From Anodontia alba (Eukaryota > Mollusca > Bivalvia > Lucinida > Lucinidae): a stretch of 64,000 nucleotides of DNA. This document shows positions 54,084 through 64,000 of this stretch, piece after piece. Position numbers and translations under genes: made by a program. Location of the stretch: positions 59,752,507-59,816,506 of the forward strand of contig OZ024826.1 in the NCBI GenBank assembly GCA_964016985.1. Direction: 5' to 3'. The notes below the pieces were generated by a model. It made no database searches and was not told where the DNA came from. It worked only from the letters and a program-made list of their open reading frames with translations. Numbering within the stretch: position 1 is the first letter of the stretch; each line of letters begins with the position of its first letter.

Positions 54084-57000
54084 TGTGCTATCGGTGCAAC
54101 TCTGGCATTGATCAGTTGTCCTGCATCTCCCTGTTGCTCACCTACATTACAGAACAATGAAGAAAATATCCAAGAAATATCTTAACTACACTTTTGGGAT
54201 TTTTTGTGGCATATTCCGTCACCTGAACTGCATATTGTATAGTAAAAACGTGTACATGTATATATAATGTGACGAAAACTCGGAATTTGTATGTCCTTCA
54301 CTTTCCTTTCCTTCATTTGAACGTCACTTGAGACCCTTTAATTATTTAAATTGAACAGTTACTTGCAATGGTGAAATCACGAAAATAAAATTACTGTGTT
54401 GTTTGAGCGTTCTCAGATACTTCTGACTAGAACTTTCCAAATAAACAAACCAACAAACCAATGCTTTAAAATACCACCCTGAAAAGTGTTGATATTGGAA
54501 CTGATGCCAAAACATTAACACGTCTATGTAAATACGGGACATCCTAATCTTTAAAATTTCCACTATAGTACCAGGTATACATATACAATCTTTTCACCTT
54601 AATCCCTACGAACGTTTTACTATCCAACGATTGAAAATGACATTCAGCACATGCGCCCGTCATTTTGAAATGCACCGGTTGAACATAAAAATGTTTATCT
54701 TATGGATCGCATCAAGCGAAAAAGTGCCTTCGAACATGTGCAGATTCACATCATTCTGAGTATGCGCAAAATATCATCAGGGTCTTTGTTCTCCATTCAT
54801 TCATTCTGTAGTATCACAATGATGATTCTGTTAGCGGACACTGAAGGCCCTGATCAGACTGCGCATATGCCAGAAGACACGTTTTCGTATGACATGGCCC
54901 AATTATGACGTCGCCATTATTCAGTGGATAACATCATCATAAAAAACAAAATGAAGTTACTTTTGGAAACGATAGTTGTCGACAGTGCCAAGCAGTATTA
55001 TTTTTTTCTTGAGATTTTCTTTACTGTCAATGGTAGGCCAACCTTTCTAGACAAGATCGCTTGTAGGCTTTGAGTTTAAGCATAGTGATTGAGTTCCATC
55101 TTCCTGATATGACTGAAAACTTTTGAAAATGACACGCACACACACACAAAAGCCGCAGGTCAGCAATCAGAATTTTCTTAAAGATCAACGAGTTGAAGGA
55201 AGTCAAGAAAAGAGGTCGATCTCAAGTCAATGGGTCAATCAGCAAATTGTACGAAACCGATTTTGACTGGTTCACAATATTTTCAGAATCCTGTATAGCT
55301 TGACAAGTTAACTCATAGTGTGAGGTCTTTTATTCTGTTGCTGCCTATGAACTGTTTGATCATAAATAATGGTAGGTCCGCTTACGCGTTATATCCGCTC
55401 ACCTTTGAAAACATGTTTTTAAATATAGGATATATGCCAGGCCAATATCAAGTTGTCGAGTTATTGAATATTCCATGTGAAAACCTATAAAGCAAATACT
55501 GCATCTCCTGATAGGAAAAGTATTCGACTATGTCTATCAGCAAATGATGTGACAACACGTTATAATTGCAATATCAGGGCTGCGTTCAGAAGTGCAAAGT
55601 AAAAACGTATGTTTTGCCCTGGACCTCTGTACCTAATGACAAGCGCCAACAGGAGCAGGGATCTGGGGCAAAACATTCGCAAGTAACTTGTACACTTGAA
55701 TGCAGCCAGGTTCCTGATGCTTACTGTCGTGACCCTTACTGTCGCTTATTGGCGTGATGCTTACAACGGTATGTTGTCTTTTGAAAAAAAAAGCGATTCA
55801 GCTGCTTCGGCAATAAGATCTGATTTAAAAGTCATATGACAAAAAGAGTCTTACTCTCACAGTATTTTCATTTGAAAAGCATGAAACTTGCCAAAGGCAC
55901 TTTTTTATGAATTTCATATGCAATGGTCACGAATGTAGTTCAGCATGAAAGATGATTCGTTTCAAACGTTCATTGCTGACATAAATACAGGAAGAAATGA
56001 CGTCATACTCATATATATTGGAACGTGCCTATTATGTGTTTATCCACATGTAGTGATGTCGGACTCGAATAAATTGCTTTATTTCAAATGTCTCCAGTCT
56101 GAAAAGGGGGATAAATTATGGTATTTCATCAAATTATGGGTTTAATAGGATACTGCTAAGAAGCAAAACACATTAATAATTTCAAAATTATGTTGTACAA
56201 GTGACTGTTAAACAGAGTAGCAATTGTCGTGTACTATCCACAAACTTACCAAAGCAGTGAGTGTGCAATTCCATTATCCAGCGTGTGTTATATTTTTATG
56301 GATTTCCTCCTCATAGTTAAATATTATTAGATACCTCTTATACTTTCTCGAACAAAGCTATTGTCCGAAAATAAAAATCTGAACAACAATATTACAAGTC
56401 TGACTATAATATAAACATGGGTCATGTGATAAAAATGCAAAGGGTTGCTGAAAAGTTTGTAAAGACGTGCTTTGAATAGATTCTGACAGTCTGATCCGAA
56501 ACGTCGGATTATATGTGATTCATTTTTTCCAGATCCATATCAAATTCTCTTAAATTATTTATGCTGAATGGACTCTGCAATATATCGCAACTCTTTGAAC
56601 AGGTCCTTTTTCCAATAGAAGGGGTTCCTGGTCGTTTTTTTATTGCCATGTTTTTATAGATAATCGCGTATTTATTGCAAACAATGTATACCCTGATCAG
56701 ACGCCGCAATCTAGATTAACATTGTTCACTAATGTTTCTTTTATGGGACACCAGGGACAAATGGGTTAAGGAATTTCAGATCAACTATCCCAATATGGCT
56801 GACAGAAAAAGTAAATACTTGAGTATTTTGGTGTGAACACTTAGAAATTGTTTCAGTTTTTGAAAATACGTATCCCTGTCACATTATAATTGATCAAAAA
56901 ATAGCTCTGAAATAGTCAGCTAGATACTCACATAAATGCTCATTAAATTAACGAATTAACCAGAAATGGATGGAAGACAAATAAACTTGAATTCGAAGAT

Positions 57001-57102
57001 GATGATGCACATACTGGTAGCGAGTTCTAATTTGACATACACATTTCCAGCTTTCCTTCATCTCAACTGCAGTGAATACCACCTAGTAAATTTATCTTAA
57101 GT

Positions 57103-57104
57103 GT

Positions 57105-57158
<54 letters not shown>
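57103..57158. repeat. (CA)n microsatellite
   Basis: CA run with one T interruption. Confidence 0.95.
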
Positions 57159-57950
57159 TCAAGAAACAAGATCATGATTTTTCATTTTCACTACCTAAAC
57201 AGGTTTCTACCGTTACAATTTACCGATTGATATGTTTGCATTTCACAGCAAGAGACGCGGCAGTGATTAGCTTCATCATAATTAGTACAAAATATAAAAT
57301 ATATTTGTCATGTATCTAAAATACATGAACATTAGATAATTTTAATATCTTTTATTCATCAGCATTATATATGTATTAATATAACGAGTGAAAACAATTG
57401 CAATGTTGCTTGGATAAAGCAAAAAATTCAAAATAAGTAAAATTGTGGTGAGCTGTCTCTTAGTTAGGTTGCCATGGTAAGGGAAATCCCCCATAGGCTT
57501 ATAATGGGAAAATGGTAAAAATGCATTTTCTCCATAACCAGTGAAATGATGTAAACGATGTTTGGCAGTTATGATCATTTGATGAGATTCTACCAAGTTT
57601 ATATGTTTAATGTCTATTGGTCATTTTGTTTTGATACAATGGCAAATTTAAAGTAGGAAATTTGTAAAGCACCAGCAGGGATAGAAGAACATGTAGAGCT
57701 TGTCTCTTGTCTGGCCTTGAGAAGAAACAGAACGTGTAGTATTGGTGAGAGTGGCAACATACAATAGAATTACCTCCATCATTTCTTTACTCATTCAATG
57801 AATATGAGAGCTTGGCAAGTCCCTGCGTTCAGGCGAAGATAAATAGATTATAAAAAGAATGATCCTTAAGAGCAATGAACTGAAAAGTCTAAACTTTACA
57901 ATACATGACTGAAGCAGCATAACTTTAAGTTACATTATTTCATAAAAAGC

Positions 57951-58368
57951 AGTGTCGCACGTTATTAACAGCCGCGCATTAACCGGCGAAAAGCCGTGTA
58001 TTAACAAGGCAATTCATGCGCTGTTAATGCACGGCTACGCAACTTTCAATATGGTCGTACCGGGGCCACAAATTTGCCGCCGTTACGAGATGTGTACTGC
58101 CCGGCCCTAGAACGAGCATAGTGGAAATTACGTTCACGAGACATCTGTGAAAAGGGAAACAAACTAGTACAAGAAATAACACGAAATGTAGCAAATGTTT
58201 TCAGTTTTTATGCAATAATAGCGATCGAACATGGTTTTTCAATGCATTAACATTCACCAGGTCCCTAGGGAGATGTTGCAAAACCGCAGCCTCCGGCCTC
58301 GGTTTTCAACACCTCCCTCGGGACCTAGCGAATGTTAATGCATGAAAAACCATGTTTGATCGCTATAA
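57951..58368. mobile_element. 420-bp hairpin element, copy 2 (uninterrupted)
   Basis: Same element as 34918-35605 without the SINE. Left foldback attaacagccgcgcattaacc / gttaatgcacggct. The right hairpin arms of about 70 bp run from gcgatcgaacatggtttttc (58222) to gaaaaaccatgtttgatcgc (58365), with apex gcctccggcctcgg. It is non-coding. Confidence 0.88.
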
Positions 58369-60550
58369 TCAAAATCTTATTTTGCAACGGTTTCCTCCCC
58401 TGCCCCTGTTGTGCAGACATATATAAAATCATGATATTCTTTAAAAACTCTTCTGAAACCACTTGGTAAAATTTCCAACAAATTTCATGTCGATCAAACT
58501 GTTGAAACGGGATTGAGACTTTGTTCAAATGATCACGCTCCACTGACTGTTATGGCCATATGTATTTAAAATAATAATAAAACACATTCTTTTTATTCAA
58601 ACCCTCAAAATGATGATCCTTTCATTAGTTGCAATGACCGGATTGAAAAGAAAATGTTGCATAACACCTGCATATCTGAGTGGCATTTTCTCTCGGGTGA
58701 GCGAGTCATAGCCCGTGGGCCTCTTGTTATGTTCTACGGTAATTAGAATAGCAAACATTCTGATATATTGTTTCAGAGTTCAATCAGAACAAAAACTGAC
58801 ATTCTGTTGGTAAAAGTACTTCCAGAACAATAACTGGCGTTCTAAATTGGTAAAAGAAAGTCTTTACTTAGGGTAGGTATGCATATTACATGGTCAGTTG
58901 TTGGGGTCAAGAATTGTCATGATAGTGTAATCAAAGCGTATAGATTTGATTGTGTTGCGGTTTAATGACACGTCATCCGTTGTGGGTCATTTTGTGTCGT
59001 CTTCGAGAGAGAGGGAGAAGAGAGATAGAAGAAATAGTAGGGAGATGAAAAAGAAAGACTGGGGAGAAAGAGGAACAGGAATGAAAATGAAGAAACAGAA
59101 GAAATAAAAACATTGCCCCTCTACCCTTACCTGCTACAAGGATAGCAGGCCTTGTCCAAATGTATGCCAATATCAGTTGGATGCCCCTGTGACGTAAGAT
59201 ACACGAAACCGTCGCCACACTCGACCACTCTTCAAAGCATATAGACCTAATCTATGAGTACTAACAGGCAAATAGCTTACACTTATTTGCATAGTTAAGC
59301 ACAAGAGGCATCAGTGTGGGAATCAGAGGTTGTACATAAGAATATCTGTTACTGAAATTAATCGACTAACAATTACTATTTGTTCCTGATTAAATGTCAG
59401 GTTTGGTAAAAAAAAAAAAAATATTATGCAAGAATTGTGATTACAATTGTCAATTCTTATAGAAACCAATGTCATCAAATATTATAATTGTTTGCTATTG
59501 AGTTGTAAAATTGACGAAGTATCGGATTTAGATACTGGTAATTTCCTATTTGTTCATGCCTAAATGTCGGGTTTGGTAAAAAATAAATTATTATGCAAGA
59601 ATTGTGACTACAATTGTCAGTTCTAATAGAAACCAATGTCATCAAATATTATAACTGTTCGCTAATGAGTTGTAAAATTGACGAAGTATCGGATTTAGGT
59701 ACTGGTAATTTTACATTTATAAGCTTATTAGATTTTCTTAAACTGTGTATTGAAATGAAAGCTTAACTGCTTTTTTTTTTTTATATAATTCATAATAATA
59801 AAAATTTAGCATCTTTATTGTCACGTTTGAGAATTGTCAGTGAAAATAGATAGCCAGATTAATTACTAATGATGTTAAGTTTATCTTATAAATACTGATT
59901 GTAAAATTCAAAATTTGCATTTAATATTGTTAGTACATGTAATCTTGCAATTATTTTCCCTGGGAATTCTACAATTGCATTCTTATTTTATTTCAGAGTT
60001 TCCATTGTTGATAATAAAGAGCAGAAACACCGAAGTTCGGCATGGCTGAGACGTATAATTCCATATTCCATCGACCAAATTTGTGCGAAATAACCTGAAT
60101 CAGACTAAATTCTTTAGACATACGACCCGGTGTCAGCCTACAGTAGCTGGATTTTCTTGTACAAATACAAGTTTTAAAATTTTGAAAAGATAGTGTTTAA
60201 GAGAAGCAAACTACTCTTAGAATCATTGAATAGTTGTACAAGACACATTTTTGTGACATGGTTCTCGTGTGTAAGACAGTTAATTATTTTTGACATTTTC
60301 CAATATCAGTTATAAAGCAGTAAAGTTTTCATTGAGTTAGCTAATATGAAACGTGAAATCACATAGGCGAACCTGTGCATGTGCACCCCTGCAGTCTCAC
60401 CTGAGCCTTCACTGTGAGGGAACTAGAGAAAGCTTCATACAAAATTGCCGACTATGTGGCCATTCTGGATACATGACTCGAGGCTCACCATGCAACAGTC
60501 CGGTTTAAATAGGGAGCAAAATTCTTATCCGTGATTGACTGCATGCAGTC
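58369..60550. other. Gene-free interval
   Basis: Holds a 170-bp tandem duplication and a purine-rich block (59010-59110). No coding exon is recognised. Confidence 0.5.
59375..59714. repeat. 170-bp tandem duplication
   Basis: Two head-to-tail units, about 93% alike, each from ttgttc-tg-ttaaatgtc to ggatttag-tactggtaattt; taaatgtc starts at 59391 and 59561. Confidence 0.9.
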
Positions 60551-61203
60551 ATTGTTGATGGCTATGCTTCACTCTTTAATTGCACGACGGCGGTTCGGGC
60601 CTCAGACTCAATGACGGCCTCTTCGTAAAACTTTAACCAGTGGGGTGGGGCTTGACGATATGTCTTTGGCTTGGCCCGCCGTGGTTCAACTATTGGTTTT
60701 CATTTACTCTGGCATACAGTAGAATTAGCCATGAGTACTCGTCTTTGTTTATTATAGTGATTAATTTGATTTTTATGTTTTCGCTTTGATGCATTGACTG
60801 AGTAGGGAGCCTTTATGCGAACCGAATTTTTATGTATTTCTGTATTAAGAGTAGCATTGGGACCCAGGGTGAAGTTAGCTAGCTGTAAAAGTGCTTTAAA
60901 CCCCCCAGTGGTTTGCTCTACCAACCGTTCTAAGGCGGTGGTCCCGGTGTTAGTCTTACTCTTTGTTGCTTTGTGGTTTATTCTACGAGGCGATTTGTTG
61001 TATGTCTTTCCGTGTGTCATTTTGTTCTTGTGTTTTTCAGTCTTTTTAGTATTGCGATTACCTCGCTTGGGGAAGAGAGAGCTAATCTTAGTGCTTTTCG
61101 TACGTTTGTTCGGTTTGTGCTTGTTTAGATTTGTCGGTTTTCTCTTCCTCTTGGTCTGGGAAGGGCTGCGGTTTGTGATTGTGGCACTCCCTGGACTTTT
61201 CTC
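60551..61203 (-). repeat. 650-bp dispersed repeat, copy 2, with open basic ORF
   Basis: Near-identical to 875-1529. On the minus strand a frame is open from the first base of the element (61203) to the stop at 60700, about 167 codons. It is Lys/Asn/Thr-rich: N-terminal TITNRSPSQTKRKRKP, middle GKTYNKSPRRINHKATKSKT, then ALERLVEQTTGGFKALLQL. No start codon sits at the element start; an internal ATG at 61020 gives 106 residues. The composition suggests a nucleic-acid-binding (Gag or ORF1-like) protein, but there is no zinc knuckle or other motif to prove it. Confidence 0.75.
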
Positions 61204-64000
61204 TCACCTTTTGTGTCGCGTTTAAGCCACTGCATCAGAAAATAAAACTTTTGAACCACCTTATGACAAAATCACATAATGACATGTGTGTCCAGTGTAA
61301 AGTCAGATCACCCTGGGTGTCTGCCCAGTCTGATCAACGTATTTGCTATGCCCTCATTGGGTAGCTATGGGCTCAAACTTTCCTCGTGTGGACAGCAAGA
61401 TTCTGATCAGACTGGATGGATCCCCAAGCCTTTTTAGTTGTCATTGAATGTACATGTAATTTTGTTGGTTTTATCGTGCTGCTGCTCAAATGCTATTTGT
61501 GCTCAGTGAAGATTCAAATCAGCCTGGACATCCAGCCAGTCTGATCAGAATCTTGCTGTTCACATGAAGAAAGTTTTTGAGTTTTTGTTGAATCTCTGAC
61601 TTTTATAAACTGAAAGATTATCGTCTTTGACAAGCCTGTACACTTTTTTCTAGTATGATCAAGGTTCATTCTCTACTGAGTCTCTGATTGGTACAAACTG
61701 AAAGTTTATAGTCTCTGATCAGCCTGTACAGTTTTTTCCGATGCACTCTCTGTCCACTTACAGGTTTATTGGTTACTGAAGAATATAACGTGCTATAGTC
61801 TCTGATCAGCCTGTACATGTTTTTCTAGTGCTTTTTCTAGTATAATCACTGTTAAGGTAGAAGAAACCTCCATGTTTTATCATGCTGCAGCTTATGTTAC
61901 CGTAAAAGTCCTAAAACTATTACACAAAAATATTGCTGTTATCACTGTAAAAATTTAACAATGTGGATTGGAGTTGGAGTATTGTGTCCAAATGATGCTG
62001 ACAGAATGGCAAACAGTGTGCATCCTGATCAGACTCTTCCTCTGATTAAGTCTTTCTAGTTTGCTCAAGCATGTCTGTCTGACAATTTAGGAAATTTACA
62101 GTGCTTGTATATCAAATCTGTTTATTTTAAGTTTTTACGTAATTCAAGCTTAACGGAGTGTATATTACTGATACCTTTGCTGAAGAAGAAGAAGAAGAAG
62201 AAAAAACAAACACGAAAAAACGTTTTTATATAACAAGTGTTGTCCACCATACACTAAAGGAATCATTTTTTTTTTGTTTAAATTCTTCAGATCATGTGGC
62301 CTTAGGAAGCTTCTGTCTTCACACTGAAAGGCGTAAAAGTGACTTTCCATTTTTTTTTCGCAAAATTACTGGTTGCAACAATTTTGAAATAAATTAGTAG
62401 CAGGACTTAAATGTGTTATCAAAGAAGACTGCTTTGTGCCTTTTTGTGAAAAATAAGTAGAAATAGTAATAGATTGTTGTCTTTAAATCTTTCTTTTATA
62501 CAACCTTGTCTTATTTATTCTTTGCAAATGTTAGTTGCGCTTTTCAAATGCTTTTGTAGTTGCAAAATAATGTGTTATCATTGAATTGTACATAAATAAT
62601 GCGAAACGCGTCTTTAAGATATGGCTTTAATGTTTTCCATCTCACAATTGGCAAGTTCCAAAATCAAGATGGCGGCCATTTGTGAAATACCTTAAAGGAG
62701 ACATGTTTACATTGACGTCATGAAGTATACATCTAGTGTGAATTTTAACATAGAGCGTCTTTGGCGGCATCGCCATCCAAATTAATAATTTAGGTGTTCT
62801 AAGAGAGAAAAAGATGAATTTGAGGATCTATATATATTCAGAATTTCTAAATGCATTTTGGTAGAGCATGTCCGTTAATGAATACCTCCAAAGGAGAACT
62901 GGGGAATATGGACATTTATTTTAAGGGAACAAGGGAACAAAAGTTTCAAAATGAAGGGAACAGGGGAACAAATGCAATAAAAATTTGATATTGGAGAACA
63001 GGGAGAAATGTCGACTTATTTCAGGGGAGGAGGGGAACAGATACTTCGCTGGGAGGACCTCCTTAATGTAGGATTATACAAAGTTATGGTCAATTACATT
63101 GAACAGAGGAAATACAACGTACCAAAGTGAATGCAAAAGTGGAAATGTGGTAACGTCGTAAACACAACGCACCAAATGATCATTGCGCTTTGATTACGAT
63201 GGTGGGTCTATTAATTTGTGGAATGGAACTGTCTTAATAGCGAGCACAGCTCACGACGCGCGGCGCGTCGCGAACGAAGTGAGCTCTACGGTAGAGAATA
63301 TGATCAATGAAAAGTAACATACAACGATATACACTTTCAGCAGAAATCGCTCTGACCGGAAGTTAGCAAAAGTTGTCACCGGAAGTTGACAGGACTGGAG
63401 CGGACTTGATACTAATAAGCGTCACGAAGTGAGAAGAAACGAGTGTCAATAAGTGTCACGGACATATATTGCTGATTATTTTTATTATTTATTTATTATT
63501 TATTTTTGATTTACATATATTTTTAAATACTGATAGTCATTCTTTAATGATGCTGTGAAGGACTTTTGAAGAGACTACAAACAGGGTCTGTGCTCGCATT
63601 TAGGTTAAGCCTATTTTCATATTACTGAACGCCAAAAAGATATCAGTTTATGTAATTTTTAAATAAAAATCATTGGTACCCGAACCCATAACCTCCCGTT
63701 TGTATCGCGATAGATATATGATTGACATTGAGCCACGTCGTTTGAAAAGTGGACTTACGATATATTCGAATAGCACAGCTTACTGGTTACTGAAGAATAT
63801 AACGCGATCTCTGATCAGCCTGTGCAGTTTGCTGACATCTAGACCTGTTAACCCTTCCAATCCTGAGTTTATGAACTGTACTCTTCCATCTCTGAATTTA
63901 GACATGGGTTTCAGTCAAACGAAATGGCAAACAGTGCGGATCTTGATGAGACGGCTCGTACGACAGGATCTATACTGTTTGCACATGTATCTGTTTGGTT
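61204..64000. other. Gene-free right edge
   Basis: Short repeats of 'tctctgatcagcctgtaca' type recur at about 61280-61580, 61655, 61715, 61800, 62020 and 63810. The phrase ggttactgaagaatataacg appears at 61771 and 63785. 62880-63060 is a 'gggaacaaggggaac' low-complexity repeat, 62182-62202 an AAG run, and 63254-63270 a GC-rich palindrome. 63925-63982 is a member of the caaacagtgtagacc palindrome family. Confidence 0.55.
63254..63270. repeat. 17-bp GC-rich palindrome within a larger dyad
   Basis: cgacgcgcggcgcgtcg, flanked by agctca (63249-63254) and tgagct (63280-63285). The GC content is far above its surroundings. Confidence 0.8.

Larger units (their letters stand above)
53823..57950. other. 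Gene-free interval
   Basis: Contains a TA microsatellite, short 'gatcag' repeats (54720-54900), a short palindrome (56670-56725) and a CA microsatellite. Upstream exons of the CD225-like gene would be expected here or further right on the minus strand; a GTAAGT donor on the minus strand at about 56253 is the wrong phase for direct joining. Confidence 0.45.

Noticed and set aside
53943..54185. Frame ending in a membrane-like tail (IICAIGATLALIS)
   Set aside because: The upstream part is TA-repeat translation. The tail is short and lacks a splice acceptor or homology.
56253..56310. Minus-strand donor with upstream ATG as the first exon of the CD225-like gene
   Set aside because: The short frame ends one base past a codon, while the exon at 53028 needs phase 0, and the reading has no similarity to CD225 N-termini.
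60815..61225. 136-codon plus-strand frame in the 650-bp repeat
   Set aside because: Shadow of the minus-strand basic frame, and Leu/Val/Phe-rich as its complement. The minus-strand frame opens at the element start and is preferred.
62158..62397. 79-codon plus-strand frame
   Set aside because: Starts at an AAG repeat (poly-Glu) and shows no other coding sign.

Overview
The window is eukaryotic nuclear DNA. It is AT-rich and gene-poor, with GT-AG introns, microsatellites, tRNA-derived SINEs, mariner and pogo-like DNA transposon relics, and many short palindromic (MITE-like) elements. The repeat style (very many 'agcgaagac...gatcag' short repeats, tRNA-type SINEs, arrays with hairpin ends) and an expanded, divergent family of nicotinic-receptor-like genes suggest a marine invertebrate, most likely a bivalve mollusc. 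The organism is an inference; nothing here proves it.

Layout. 1-5 kb: two similar transmembrane exons (2353-2540 and 4449-4954, + strand), apparently the 3' end of a single-pass membrane protein gene lying off the left edge. 6-15 kb: repeat territory with a deleted mariner (7349-7961), a reverse-transcriptase fragment with a YIDD motif (9425-9960), SINEs and hairpin elements. 16.1-17.4 kb: a long intact exon (+) for a Lys/Arg-rich protein of unknown function. 18-21 kb: SINEs and microsatellites.

21.4-41.1 kb: the most structured part, a tandem segmental duplication on the minus strand. Each unit carries a two-exon Cys-loop (nicotinic acetylcholine receptor-like) gene with its flanks. The middle unit (A: exon 1 32247-32423, exon 2 29552-30622) is intact and encodes 415 residues. 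The left unit (B) keeps exon 1 but has lost most of exon 2. The right unit (C, 34683-36658) is a pseudogene with stop codons and nested insertions, and a 2.8 kb tandem-repeat array sits where its exon 1 should be. A doubtful relic of a fourth unit lies at 41171-41431. Comparing the three units gives filled and empty sites for several mobile elements.

41-64 kb: a mariner pseudogene interrupted by a palindromic element (45606-46985); a minus-strand gene that open-reading-frame length alone would miss, with exons 52873-53028 and 47894-48064 in matching phase, together encoding a CD225/dispanin-type (IFITM-related) two-hairpin membrane domain; a 5S-rRNA-like insertion (53.4 kb); a second copy of a 420-bp hairpin element (57951-58368); and a second copy of a 650-bp repeat carrying a basic ORF (60551-61203). 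The remainder is dispersed repeats.

No complete tRNA or rRNA gene, CRISPR array or convincing promoter was found. Gene models rest on splice-site and reading-frame logic done by eye.
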